From Sipunculus nudus (lineage: Eukaryota > Annelida > Sipuncula > Golfingiida > Sipunculidae), in assembly GCA_026874595.1 (NCBI GenBank), contig CM049309.1, positions 68,802,926-68,866,925 of the forward strand: a stretch of 64,000 nucleotides of DNA, given 5' to 3'. Position numbers and translations under genes: made by a program. The notes under the pieces are model-generated. The model had not been told where the DNA came from. It worked only from the letters and a program-made list of their open reading frames with translations, and did no database searches. Numbering within the stretch: position 1 is the first letter of the stretch; each line of letters starts with the position of its first letter. Positions 47,801 to 58,611 of this stretch are shown here, piece after piece.

Positions 47801-48420
47801 CTGCAACAGTTTCACTACGGTTAAGGGACGAAAAGTTCACCCCCATGCCTCGTATACAAGTGTTGGTGTACCCTTTGGTACAAGTCACAGATCTGGGGCT
47901 GCCATCGTTCAAGCAGAATTCTGACGTGTTCTTTGGTAATTCTAAGGGAGTAGCCCGAGCTTTTGCCTATTACAGCGGTGTTGATGTTGACTCAGCTTCT
48001 GCAATTGCTTCTGGGAACCACACATCTGCCAAAATGAAACGAGAACTGATTTTGATGAGAAAATATCTGCCCAAGAAATATGTGGAAGATTATCCAGTGC
48101 CGGAGATTGTACAAGATGGTGACCCACACCTCATGAAGATCACCGAGCCTTTCTTAACGAACCCTTATATGTTTCCTCTAATGGCGTCTGATTTATCTGG
48201 ACTGCCAGAAGCGTACGTAGCAACAGCAGAGTATGATATACTGAGGGATGAAGGTATGATGTATGCAAAGAGGTTATTGGAGGCCAATGTCAAGGTCACT
48301 TTAGTAAATTCTGTAGATGGTTTCCATGGTATATGGAACTATCAGCAAAAACCTTTTTTACTGAAGTCAAGTGCAAAGATGATGGATGAAATGGTGAATT
48401 TTCTAACAAACAAACTTTGA
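29644..48420 (+). CDS. AADAC: AADAC/NCEH1-like serine esterase, copy B (six coding exons, 406 aa)
   Basis: Exons 29644-29818, 31663-31761, 39200-39317, 39822-39885, 40468-40589 and 47777-48420 all have GT-AG borders and join to 1221 nt (406 codons plus TGA). The family hydrolyses acyl esters and amides (arylacetamides, cholesteryl or triacylglycerol esters) as type II membrane proteins facing the ER lumen. Seen here: signal anchor at residues 4-22, oxyanion HGGG 121-124, RLAPEHPFP from 154, nucleophile elbow GDSAGG 193-198 (Ser195), AEYDILRD with Asp346, and GFHG with His376. The 406-residue length and triad spacing closely match vertebrate AADAC (about 400 aa). ATG 29645 follows an acceptor (TATTCTTCAG), so a 5' UTR intron is implied. 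The gene spans 18.8 kb against 5.9 kb for copy A because introns 2 and 5 are filled with nested transposons. No lesion is visible. Substrate cannot be told from sequence. Confidence 0.95.
30517..30614. mobile_element. 98-bp hAT-type MITE with exact 8-bp TSD
   Basis: Begins CAGGGTTTG and ends CCAACCCTG (inverted CAGGGTTGG). ACCTTAAT flanks both ends exactly (30509-30516 and 30615-30622). No coding capacity; internal words TCTGCC and CAGCAGAAA repeat. It lies in intron 1 of copy B. Confidence 0.88.
30897..31383 (-). repeat. About 490-bp interspersed repeat R, copy 1
   Basis: Its reverse complement aligns over its whole length with 50859-51375. It starts TTAAAGGAAC and shares ATCAGGAGC, TTTCCCAGCAAAA, AGCATACGGCT, TTGGTAAACACAGTC, GTGTGACCGGAGGTCC, CAATATTTTGGCAGGTAC and a GGGCCCCTTT end. 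No ORF, tRNA-like head or TSD recognised. Confidence 0.85.
31663..31761 (+). CDS. Copy B exon 2
   Basis: Acceptor TTCTTCAG, donor GTTTGT (weaker than its copy A counterpart), 33 codons with NILSNLGFGEEVVLRRRLM. A SINE begins 47 bp after its donor. Confidence 0.9.
31809..32241 (+). mobile_element. tRNA-derived SINE, family 1, 433 bp with 14-bp TSD
   Basis: A-box TGGCTCAGGGGTAGAGCG and B-box GGTTCGAATCTC are about 40 nt apart in a tRNA-like head. A long body shared with 10411-10806 and a poly-A tail follow. AAGATCCCACACTG flanks it exactly (31795-31808 and 32242-32255). It sits in intron 2 of copy B. The perfect TSD marks a fairly young insertion moved by LINE machinery. Confidence 0.93.
32260..32878. 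other. Intron 2 filler; probable decayed array-type repeat
   Basis: Contains loosely repeated phrases (AACTTTTGAAG at about 32311 and 32447; ATGGTCAAATCTGC and GGTTAAATCTGC) like the units of the array elements that follow, plus a poly-G tract at 32640. No termini identified. Confidence 0.45.
32881..34466 (+). mobile_element. Helentron-like array element D (180-bp units)
   Basis: The 5' hairpin TGCCCCCGCCAC/GTGGCCGGGGCA has an AAA loop. A stretch of CGTCATTCC follows, then about four tandem units of exactly 180 bp (TCGCAATG phase marks at 32971, 33151, 33331, 33511). The distal complement GGCGGGGGCA, the hairpin GTGTCG-TTC-CGACAC and CTAG (34463-34466) next to T end it. A different element's 5' end (33694) breaks the array, and array sequence resumes near 34114. 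The same family recurs at 44655-46379. No protein is encoded. Confidence 0.72.
33694..34113 (+). mobile_element. Partial array element E inside D
   Basis: Starts with the hairpin TAGCCCTCAGC...GCTGATGGGCTA, then a CCGTCTGTC/CCGT-rich stretch and one unit with TGACCTTGACCC and GGTGGCGCCACC. No matching 3' complement or terminal hairpin is seen before D resumes, so it is truncated or recombined. Confidence 0.5.
35799..37545 (+). mobile_element. Helentron-like array element G (280-bp units)
   Basis: 5' GTATCCGCCAAAAC is followed by its complement GTTTTGCGGATAC (hairpin). Tandem units of 280 bp follow (ACATAAACCC at 36021, 36301, 36581, then diverged units), each with a GTGGCGCCACC-type palindrome. 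The distal complement TTTTGGCGGATAC is at about 37501. A hairpin GTAGTC/GACTAC and CTAG at 37542-37545 next to T close it. It is inserted in the hAT element at 34690-38817. Confidence 0.75.
37708..37944 (+). mobile_element. tRNA-derived SINE, family 2, copy 2, with 15-bp TSD
   Basis: A box AGCTTAGTGGTAAAACGC, B box GGGTTCGATTTCC, body as in the minus-strand copy at 2590-2832, tail TAAAATAAATAAAG. TTAATATTACATATT flanks it exactly (37693-37707 and 37945-37959). Nested inside the hAT element. Confidence 0.93.
39200..39317 (+). CDS. Copy B exon 3 (HGGG)
   Basis: Acceptor TTTCAACAG, donor GTAGGT, encodes VDGVKARLYVPEG and ILYHGGGWYFCS. Ends in phase 1. Confidence 0.93.
39480..39733 (-). repeat. 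Repeat R, partial diverged copy
   Basis: In intron 3 of copy B, same orientation as 30897-31383. Shares GTGTTTAC, CCATAACA, GGGATG-TTTTT-CC-AGAAA-TTTGTAT and a GTACCTTTAAA end. About 250 bp of the 490-bp unit. Confidence 0.55.
39822..39885 (+). CDS. Copy B exon 4
   Basis: Acceptor TTATTTCAG, donor GTAAGT, encodes THDPIAANLARRLQAVVLSV. Ends in phase 2. Confidence 0.92.
40468..40589 (+). CDS. Copy B exon 5
   Basis: Acceptor CACACAG, donor GTAACT, encodes YRLAPEHPFPIPFEDCL and YGVDPKRIAVA. Ends in phase 1. Confidence 0.93.
42737..47050 (+). mobile_element. Middle array element B nested in A
   Basis: 5' hairpin TAGCTCAGCTGACT/AGTCATCTGAGCTA, then a CCGTCCGTCCGT stretch and two long diverged units (about 42840 and 43530, sharing GGCATA-(6)-TTAGATGT and CCTTTGAGA). 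It ends CAGCTGAGCGCCGTGACCCATAGGTCCCTTG at 47050, that is, a complement word, a GACC/GGTC hairpin and CTTG next to T. Element A's array reads straight across the two breakpoints, which lie between T residues. AT-rich filler at 44290-44650 and 46380-47020 belongs to it or to older DNA. Confidence 0.68.
44655..46379 (+). mobile_element. Inner array element C (180-bp units), same family as D
   Basis: The left half of the 5' hairpin is missing; it begins at CACAAAGTGGCCGGGGCAT. About nine units follow, mostly 180 bp, then GGTGGGGGCA, hairpin GTGTCG-TTC-CGACAC and CTAG at 46376-46379 next to T. Odd and even units differ systematically (TTCATGACAGATAC against TTCATGACAAATAC), which suggests a 360-bp higher-order unit. 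It lies inside element B. Confidence 0.75.
47777..48420 (+). CDS. Copy B exon 6 (catalytic Ser, Asp, His)
   Basis: Acceptor TTTCTTACAG only 42 bp after the end of an inserted element at 47734. Encodes residues 193-406 with GDSAGG, AEYDILRDEG and DGFHG, stop TGA. Candidate poly-A signals AATAAA occur about 1.8-2.1 kb downstream, near 50188, 50273 and 50530. Confidence 0.95.
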
Positions 48421-50655
48421 GGTATATCGTAGAAGATGTATAACTATGGTTATGTTATCACTTTCAGGGATCATAATACATGTACTAAGAAATTTTCTGC
48501 TTTCCAGGGGAAAGGCATTAATACAGGTTTGCCTTTTCGCAGAAAAAACTGCCTCTCTGCTTAAGATGCATCCTATGTAAGATCATATCAAATGTTCAGT
48601 CACACTTAGCTCAGTATAAACTTGATTCTGCCATCTTACATGCCATCCTGCATGCACTCTTGCATAAGAGAGAAGTGAATGTTCACAGTAGTAACACTCT
48701 TATATCAGAAACCCTATTGTGAAGTAAACAAGAAATAGGGAAATATAGGAGATGAGGCCTAAATGCCAGAAAGTATAAGTAATTATAGACCATTTTTATA
48801 GGAAATGTAGGGAGATGGTACAAGACCACGTGAAAATTATTTTGTTTTTATGACATGTTTGTTACCGTACTTATCATCTACTTATGTGGAAAACAACTAG
48901 GTGTTCACCTTTCCGACAAATTGGTACAAAATGAAAAATGCCTTTCCATGCACGTGTTTGCCTTTCTAAGACAGACAGAAAGGCATTATCATGACCCCTG
49001 ATATTAAATCATATTTACATCATCATATGCCATGACAATTAGGGATGTATAAATTAATTGAGTAATTGATGCATTGAATTGCAGCCTGACTATTAATATG
49101 TAATTAATCTGTAACCTCTGAATCAAAATTTTGATGGTTAATTTTTTGCATATGCTAACCAAGACTCCTCTGTGAGCTGTCAAATTCAATGGAGCACGCC
49201 TTGTTTTTAGGCTGTTTTTTGTGTATGTGCCAAAGATCTAGCCTAATCTCTAGCCTAATCAGTTCATGAATTTAATTGATGATTCAAGGATTGATTATTA
49301 GATAGATTCTTAGGCTCCTAGGCCTAATGACAACATTAAAGTGAAGCAGAACACTTAAAGAATAAAGGATAATCTGTTTAAGATATAACAGATCAAAATG
49401 TTTGATGACTGGAATGCTCAATGATTCTCAGTATTAGATGGTTAAATAATATAAAGTTATCCTGATTATACTTATCTGGTTTACTTTTGTTAGAAGTATT
49501 ACATTTTGTGTCCAAACTTTAGTTGGATTTATAAAAGGCTAAATCTGTATATTGAATACAATCAGACTTCAAAGTGTCCTTGTGTCACAAAAGTCACCCA
49601 TCATTGGATTTATTCAATATGTGACTGAAAAATAAGTTGTCATCCAGGCAAACATGTTTTTGCCACATATATATCCAGGTTATATTGTTTTAGGTGTCTG
49701 TACATTTACCTTATGAATTGTACATGCCAATAACTGTTAAAGACCACTCTCATACAAAAATATAAAGCAAGAGGTTATTCAGGTATCAGTAGTTAAAATA
49801 GGTATTACAGTGTGTATGGTATTTAAAACTGATGTATTGTGAAAGATTGGAAAAATGCCCATCTGTTTTATTAATATTGTCTTCTTATATAGTGCATTCC
49901 ATGTAAGCAAATTTAATTACATGTTCTGTATGCCTGTAATATGTGTACTGGAAATGTGTATCAGAGTTTCCTTGCCTCATGATAGTCGGCATGTTTACAC
50001 AAACTTTAGTGTGCAGGAACAAATCTTTTATCCTGGACATACTTCAATTCCAGGAAGATGACCAGCAACATATGTGGGCAAGTGACAGAAAATTCAAGGA
50101 ATGAAATCTTTTCTTGACATTTTTAGTTTCACTTCAACTTGAATTGGTTATTTAATTAGAAATAGAACCTTTGTTTGCATCCACTAAATAAATATTTAAT
50201 GAATGATTCAGCATTCAGTATAGGTTTGTCATAGTATTGATTAGAATGAGTATTGCAAGTTCCATGACAGTCAAATAAACATGTAATCAGTATTACTGTG
50301 TTGTATTTACAAAAACATTTGTTAATGTTTTATGACTTGTTTTGATTTTTTTATATTTTATATATATACCAAGACATTTGTAATTTATTTACACAAGCCT
50401 TAATGTTAAAGTATATTTCTTTTAATCTATAATGGCCAGAAATCAGTTTTGTCTATCATTAATTTTCATGTTGATCGAACGATTCAAATGAAGATTTCAC
50501 ATCTATTTTATCTTAAAATATATCCATTGAATAAAATATATTTTCCTCTATTTAATCAATTTTTGTTTGTTTTTTTAACACATGATTGCTTTCCGAAATT
50601 AACCTAAAGGTAGTGTTATTTTTCAGATAGTTTTCAGCATGTAGACTTGCATATC
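48421..50655. other. 3' flank/UTR of copy B, no other gene seen
   Basis: AT-rich sequence with several AATAAA hexamers (for example near 50188, 50273 and 50530) that could end the copy B transcript. No second gene recognised. Confidence 0.5.
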
Positions 50656-50660
50656 ATCAA

Positions 50661-50861
50661 ATGGTCCAAGAAAAATGTCTTGTGCAGGTTTAACATGGTC
50701 CAAGAAAAATGTCTTGTGCCGGTTTAACATGCTCCAATAAAAATGTCTTGTGCAGGTTTAACATGGTCCAATAAAAATGTCTTGTGCAGGTTTAACATGG
50801 TCCAAGAAAAATGTCTTGTGCAGGTTTAACATGGTCCAAGAAAAATGTCTTGTGCAGGGTT
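50661..50861 (+). repeat. 34-bp minisatellite, six units
   Basis: The unit starts TGGTCCAAGAAAAATGTC and ends GCAGGTTTAACA. Six units, nearly identical, with an AAG/AAT variant. The last unit runs directly into repeat R. Confidence 0.97.
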
Positions 50862-51375
50862 AAAGGGACCAATATCAGGAGCAATATTATGCGGAGCCTT
50901 TCAAAATGTCAGTTTAGCTTTGCTTTATACAAAAGTTTCCCAGCAAAACCATTCAAGTCTCTCTCAGTACCTCGCATACGGCTGTTTTACACCTTGTTAA
51001 GACTTTGTGTGTTGGTAAACACAGTCCACTTGTGTCTGTTTATCATAACAAGGCCGTGTGACCGGAGGTCCGACTGTGAACCGCAACACGCGATGTTTCA
51101 GCCAGCGGGAACATGTATTACATTTTCTGGGCCAAGTCAGTCAGGGCAACACCTGATTGATTCGTGTAGTGGCTCCGTGATGCACATGGTCCCACACGCT
51201 GTGGTTATGTTGACATCTGTGATCGCGCCCGGTCCACTCTTTTTTAACACTCGTTTACAGGAGTAAGCAAATGGATTCAAGGCAATATTTTGGCAGGTAC
51301 AGATGTATTTTAAAGGGAAGAAGCTATTCTCCCTGTTAATTCAACATGCATTTAAGGTGATTGGGCCCCTTTTAC
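50859..51375 (+). repeat. Repeat R, copy in plus orientation
   Basis: Aligns end to end with the reverse complement of 30897-31383, from TTAAAGGGAC to GGGCCCCTTTT. The open frame across it has no known domain. Confidence 0.85.
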
Positions 51376-51379
51376 ATAT

Positions 51380-54300
51380 TGTTTGCTAAATTTCTTCCAA
51401 TTGGCTAAAAGATCCTTAAGAAATTGGTTACTCATGACATACATGTATATTAGAGAAAGATCTTGTGTGTTTATGGACTGGCCTGGACCATATGCCAAGT
51501 TGTGAAATAGTTATTTAACATGACGCAAGATGGCAGCAATGGAAACCCCGGACCAGCTTTGACTTCTACGTAATATATGGCATGAGATGTAATCAAGAAA
51601 TCTTCGGGATAAATATCCAGAAACCCTATAATGAAGAGCATGCCTAGGCGCGAAAAGCGATATTTAATATGCAGATTATATAATTTGTAGCCGATACGTA
51701 ATTTTAAATTTCATAACTTGGCCTCTTTATCTGCAATAAAGAACTTAACGTGGAGGCGAAACTAAGCTCACAAAATTTTCATTGAGTGTCTCTGCCGATA
51801 ATTTACTAAACATTCACATAAAATTGTCTGTATGTTGCCTTTTCCATACTAACCAGTATACTGAATAATAATATGCAGAATTGTAAAATGAACAGTATTA
51901 CTAGGAGATGAGACATATTTATTTCCCCTTAAGATGTTCAGTGGTCTTTTATCTAAATTGGAACATTAAGTGAAAGTTAAAAAGACTTAACGATAACATT
52001 TTCAATTCAGCCTGTGAATATTGACAAATTCACTGCCAGTGAGTATATTCCTAAACTTCCATGTCTGGCTCAAAATGATCTCAAGAAGCACCTTTTAAAA
52101 CTTAATATTATATGATATTTTACTCAACGTAGTTAGTGATCTTTTTCGCCTCCTTATTTTCGCTTTTTTTCCAACATTTGTATTTTTGTAAAACAGACAA
52201 CTCTGCCATCAAAATACTACATACACAAGCATATCGAGTATACACAGAACTATCCCACCACACTAGCGACATTGGCCGACGAATAAAGACATCAAGTGTA
52301 CAGGTCAGTTATGTCTAGAAAAAAAAAAAAGATTGTATATCAATCATGAAAGTAAACTCTGTTTCCTATCTTTAAAGGCGAGGTTCCTGCATGGTACTCC
52401 TATTTAATCATAACAGGTCGAAATTTTCTCATCGATGAAGCGGGAACGCAGAGAGAGCAAATTTCGAGCTATTATTTAATGAGTAGTCTCTTGCAATTGT
52501 CTTGATTTCATTTAATAAAGCCTGCCACAATAGCCTGCTCACTTGACCCGTACACGGGTGTGGTCTTTATTTTACACAAGACTAGAAATATGTTTGATGT
52601 TTTTTATGCCTTTCAGAAAAAAAGCCTAGAACAACATGGCGTGTGAATAAGGAGCAGTGGTTCTTGTGACCACTTGCTCTCATTAATGGCACCAATAATT
52701 CCATCTGATAACTTCTACTACCTACATTACTTTTGATTTCAGTGGTAAATTTATAAATTGTTGATATATTTGTCGTTAAAATTCATGGACAAGTTGTTTG
52801 CAGAGGAGAGGAGCATTGTCAACTAACACTGATGCCGTGTGTAAGTAATACTGAAGAGTTTATATATGAACTCTTTTGTTAAGTATACATGTATAATACT
52901 GCATACATGTGTTCTGTCGTTGCGCCTGGCACCAACTTGGGCTGGGAGGCCAGTACGATACTGCCATCTACCCATAGGCCAATAAACTAACGCAGTCACC
53001 GCTGCAAGATTTGTTAATAGTTTTCGGTACTCCCACATTCATCAGTACGGTAACGTAAACACTGAGGGCAAGATCTCAAACGGGTTGCAAGGAAAACAGC
53101 TTGTTTATGTTTCTGGCGCTCAAGTAAACAGGTAGGACTTTGTTATTATAGTTATCCAATGTGTAATAATATTAACTAGAATACTTAATATAGATCCTTT
53201 TGCTTTCTTCCCTGCTCTGCTGCAGTTCTTTTTTCACAGCGACCGCCTCGTGTTGACTGTTGGTCCGTAACGGCGTCAGCGTGGGGGTGTGTCCCTGTCA
53301 GACTCATAGTACTCCTACAGTCAGACTCCGTTCACAGTTGTGCACCACCTTTACATATAGGCCTGGTAATAGTGAACTGGAATATAGTCCATCCATTTGT
53401 TTTTTCGCGATAATTATTTTTAGAATATTCGTTTAAAATGCCCTTTAGTTTATGCCCTTTGGTCTATGCCGATTTTGTGTAAAGTATAAAGATATCATGT
53501 AAAAAGTATTTACTCTGCAACTCTTTTGTGTTATTTATGCTGATGGACTGTGCATCTTCCCGGCCATGCTGAATGGTATATTCCTTCATAGTAAACTTTC
53601 AATGTCTATGCCAGTGTGTGGCTTTTTGTTAGACAACAGTGATGTCACAAAGTTGTCATGATGATCAGTCGCTCATCATCTTTGATTGACTCACTTATCA
53701 GTTTGCCTGGCTTGTTTATTATCAATTCTCTGGTGATGAAAAAGTTGCAAATGCTGTTACCTGTTTTGTCATATTTTGGATTTTTTGTATCATACAAAAT
53801 CAAAGCAGCTTGAAGGAATTAAGGCATAATTTTTTACACAGGCAGTTGGCGCCCTGGAATAGCTCCTGCAACCTTCGGACCAGAAAGGTTTACATTGCTT
53901 CATTTGTATTAAAAATTATCCCGGAAAAACATGTGGACATGGGTACTGGGACAGACAACAGATTACAAATATAAAAAAAAACATATAAAAAGGCACAGAG
54001 CGACTTCAGAATCCCAACCACATCGGTTTAACTTAAGGAACTAGTGAAGAGGGTGATGAAAATTTGTGGATAGAGGAAAAACTGTTGGGGCTTATTTTTT
54101 AAGCTCATATATATGTGAACAAATAATAGAATCAGTGCCTTCTGGAAAATTGACATGCATAAAGGGAACAGTTTTCATGCTTAAGAGGGTGATATTTTTG
54201 GTGGGGAAACAGTTTAAATGAGTGTTCAAAATTTATATAAATTCAAGCCCTAAACTTAGGTCACTCTTTTTTGTCAGTTGCACTTTTAGACAATATCCTT

Positions 54301-55986
54301 GGGAGTAAACCCTAAAGGGACCTGTTCTATAATTGTACCAACTGTTATTGATACATGGTTGTGTTTTCTTTTTCACCAAGATTTATCTGCTTCTGCTCTG
54401 AATAAATTGTCCCTCCAAATTTGGCACAATTATCATTGGTGTGCTCTTCTAGGGCAAGTTTGTTTTTCTTTTGTGCAATTATTTTCTGATTAGCTGAATA
54501 ATAAATAATTTTGATATTTGCATCCATCAGTGGCCTTTTTCACTTTATGCTTGATCCCCCGTAACACAAAAATGGCCATAGAGCATGTCATGCCAACTCC
54601 TGAGCTTTTTCAGGGGGCTCTAGGAGTGGTTTTTGTGCAATTTGTGGTCACATTCCTGTTACAATCCCTGCTGGTCCATTATAATGCCTCTAATATAATT
54701 TTACTCACTCAAAGGGAATGAAAGGTTTCTAATTCAAGCACCAAAATAAGACTACATTTCAAATACGAGCACTTATCAGTGAACCCAACACAGGGAACAG
54801 ACATCACTGACACATCCTCCGTTTGACATACTTTTTCTGGGTTCACAGGTGTAGTTTTCATGATGACCAAGCTTTCATATAAACCTCACATGTATGGGTT
54901 GTATGATAAAAGCCTTAACACATTATCAAACTGTGATTCTTCTCCACAATGGTGTGCCTGCTGCTTCTCACATCTGGTCATCAATATTTCACACAAGCAT
55001 TGGTGGTCAGACATCTGGGATAAGTTTGTTTTCTTTTATTCTCTTTTTATTCAATTAGCCCAATCATGAATAACTTTAATTGTCCCCACCTGTACTTTTT
55101 TCCCCTTATGAGCTGAAGACATATTTGCCTGCATGCATGTCATAACCATGTCGTGCTTTTGCGTGTGTGTGTAGGGGGGGTTTATGCTGGCACCCATTGT
55201 CATTGCTGTGGACATTTCACAGGAAGCACCAGTGATAAATAAATACAAACTTTGGGACACTACTTATGTGCTCTTTTTACATGATTTGCCTTGTTCTGTT
55301 CTCTGGTGTGTTGTTCTGTTGTCTGGAAGGGGAGTGATATATGAAGTATTAGTACAAGTACATTCAGAGTATCATGTAAACATCTGATAATCAGGTCAGG
55401 GCTGATTGTGCATGGACAGGAGTGTTACAAAAGTACAAAAAATGTTTTTGATGTGAATATTGTGGCAGTGGCTCTAACAGATTGTTAACATTTCTCTTAA
55501 AACTTCCCTCCTGTGTCCCATACCTTCCAACCCTTCATAGTTACTGTCCATCATTTCACTAATAACCAATTAATTAAAATAAGTCACATGATCCAAATGC
55601 AACACTGGCTTTTTTATTTTTTGAACTAAAATACTTGATAAATGTAATAATATACAATTTTTACCTAGCAGCAGTTTCTGACCTACCTTAAATAGTGAGG
55701 TTAGAGCCTATTTTACAATGGAACTAGTGAAATGAGATCATTAGTCTTATACTAGTGTTAATAGACAACCTGTCTATCAAGATTGCCCTTGAGTGAATGG
55801 AAAGCATTTGTATTGAATATTACTGACCTGTTTAATATACTATGTAATAAGATTAAGATCACCTGTGAATTAAGACCTCTTTTGGCCAGTCCTGGGTGGT
55901 TTTATTACACAGGGTTTACTATGTATTCTAAGTTTTTGTTTATAGCCATTTGATAATTTCATGATTAAGAGACTAAACTATTGTTT
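51380..55986. other. No coding gene seen; may hold the FAM234-like gene's 5' end
   Basis: No protein-coding exon recognised. The stretch 53060-53300 is less AT-rich (CGACCGCCTCGTG, GTAACGGCGTCAGCG), and CAAGTAAACAG/GTAGGAC near 53132 is a fair donor. A 5' UTR exon there could splice to the acceptor at 61739, but this is speculative. TG and AT simple tracts are short. Confidence 0.35.
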
Positions 55987-56003
55987 AATCATCAGAACAC
56001 CAG

Positions 56004-57367
56004 ATACCGAGATGAAAGGAAAAGGAAAAGGTTACTGGAAACTATACACTGAGCTGTTAGATGATGCTGAATTTACATCGGAATTAATTGGTGAAAAAAT
56101 AAAATGGGATCAGGAGTATGACAGTGTGAGCGATGAACGAGTTAAATGGGAAATATTTAAATATAAAATAAGGCAGTTTTGTATATCATTTGGTAAGAAA
56201 AGAGCAAAAGCAAGAAAGTCAAGAGAAATAACTCTTAAGCATAATTTAAAACAATTATATGAAAACATGGATAATACAGATTCAGGTCAGGACCAAGAGA
56301 TACTAGATGAAATAAGTCAAGTAAAAGCTAAGTTAGAAGAAATAGATAACTATAAAACACAGGGCTGTATGATTAGATCAAAAACAAGATGGTTTGAAAA
56401 CGGAGAAAAAAATTCAAAGTAATTTTTGAACTTAGAGAAATATAATAATGGACAAAAATGTATCAGAAAACTTAAATCAGCAACAGGAGAAATAGTCACT
56501 GATCTTAAACAAATTTTGTTAATGCAAAAAGAATTTTACTCACAGTTATATCAATCAAAAGCAAGTAAAACAAAAGAGGATATAGACGCATATTTAACAA
56601 ATATAGATCTACCAACCATATCAAAACAGAGTTTAGAACTACTTGATAAAGTTATTACAGAAGAAGAATGCCACAATACTTTAAAAACTTTTGCAAGTAA
56701 CAAAACTCCAGGTAATGATGGACTACCTGTAGAATTTTATGTTAAGTTTTGGTCATATTTTGGTTCAGCAATGGTAGCTTCATTCAATAAATCCTTCAAG
56801 GAGGGTGAACTGTCAGCATCGCAAAAGCAAGCAGTAATTATATTGATAGATAAGAAAAAAGACCGGTCACTCCTAAAAAATTGGAGACCCATATCACTTT
56901 TAAATGCAGACTATAAAATATTATCAAAAACACTTTCACTAAGAATGAAAAAGATTATGCCAACTATAATAAATGAAAGTCAAACTGGTTATGTTCAAGG
57001 GAGGGATATAGGAGAAAATATAAGAATTTTATCAGATATTCTCAATTTTACAAAAGTTAATGATATTCCAGGTATCCTTTTAAGTATAGATTTTGAAAAG
57101 GCTTTTGACTCTTTAGAATGGGATTTCATGTTTTCAGTTTTGAATAAATACAATTTTCCTAACTCCTTCACACAATGGATTAAAATTTTATACAAAAATG
57201 TTGAAAGCTGCACGGTAAACAATGGGGTCACTCTGACTCTCTGGAAACAGAGAAGCCTGTCTTTACTTGAAAAGATACAAATTGCTAAAACATTTATTTT
57301 CTCAAAATTTAATTATTATTTTACAAATGAAAGTGTGCCAGAAAGCTTTTACAATGAGCTGAATTAA
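56004..57367 (+). pseudogene. LINE reverse transcriptase, N-terminal and palm part, disabled
   Basis: The first open stretch (to TAA at 56420) is the linker before RT, ending SKTRWFENGEKNSK. The next has the L1-clade RT blocks NKTPGNDGLPVEFYVKFW, LLKNWRPISLLNADYKILSK, QTGYVQGRDIGENIR and SIDFEKAFDSLEWDFM. Right after CTVNNGV (about 57228) it jumps to LWKQRSLSLLEKIQIAKTF, a block that normally lies far downstream. The segment with the catalytic Y/FxDD motif is therefore deleted. Stops at 56420 and 57365 also break the frame. Confidence 0.88.
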
Positions 57368-58611
57368 ATTGTATTTGCCTTCATCTGGAAAAATGGCAAA
57401 GAGAGAATTAAAAGAATAAGATTAATGCAGGAAATAAAAAATGGAGGGTTAAATGCTCCACACCTAGGGTCTGTTATATCTTCATCAAGAATATCTTGGC
57501 TAAAGCGATATGTGTCACCAGTACAAAGACCATGGAAAGTTCTATTTAACCTTTATTTGAAGTCTATTTGCACTGATATAAAAGTTTTATAAAATAGTAA
57601 TATAGCATTGAAAGATATTGATGTATTTAAAATTCCTGACTTTTATAAAGAGATTTTAAGAAGTTATATCACATTACGTAAAGGATATTTTGAAGCAGTT
57701 CCATTGCAGAGGCAGATAGTGTGGAATAACAAAATGGTTAAAATATCAGGAAAATCTGTATATTGGAAACAATTTCTAAATGCTGGAGTAATAACAGGTA
57801 AAGATTTATTTGATGAATATGGAAATATAATACCTTTCACCCTTTGGGTACAGAAAGGTATTAAAGGTTCAGATTTTTTAAAATGGTATGCACTGGTCTC
57901 AAAGTTTAACCAGCACAAGGTCTATGAACACTCAATAGAACCACAAATAGATCCACTTACACTCCAGTATTTTAATGGGAACTTCGTTGAGGTGATAAAG
58001 GTTCCTTCTCGTGTGATATAAACAGAGTTTATACATAAGTTGTTGGAAAAGGGGCCTTATCACCCAAAGTGTGTATATACACCAAGGGAATCGAGGTTGA
58101 TTATCAGAAAGTATATCAATTGCCTTTTAAATTATGTCTGGACACTAAATCCAGGGTGTTTCAGTACAAGCTTCTAAATAATTGCTTGGTTAATAATTAT
58201 TGGTTACACAAATGGAAAATTAAAGAGACTAATGTATGTACTTTTTGTAAATGTGAAACTGAGACACTTATACATCTGTTTTGGTATTGTGAAGATGTGA
58301 AGCGGTTGTGGTATGAAATAGAGACTTGGTGTAGAGAGATAAAAATTAACATCGAAATAAGTAAATTAACAGTCTTGTATGGAGATTTATATTCATCAGA
58401 TTTGAGCAATTTAATTATTTTACTGGTCAAACAATATATTTATTTGTGTAGAACAAACCAGATTGGTCTATCACTATCACAGGCATGTTTCCATGTTTGG
58501 AAATATGCTAGATTGGAATTTAAAATAGCACAAAAAAATAACAAGGTTACTAAGTTTAATGACAGATGGGGGGCCTATGCAGTTGGGAGAAATCTGGAAA
58601 ATTATGATTAG
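57368..58611 (+). pseudogene. LINE C-terminal region with CCHC knuckle
   Basis: Open stretches 57608-58021 and 58069-58611 in shifted frames. The second has CTFCKCETETLIHLFWYC (C-x2-C-x7-H-x4-C), the zinc-knuckle-like motif of L1-clade ORF2 C-termini, and ends DRWGAYAVGRNLENYD. Frame changes near 57370, 57590 and 58030. Confidence 0.82.
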
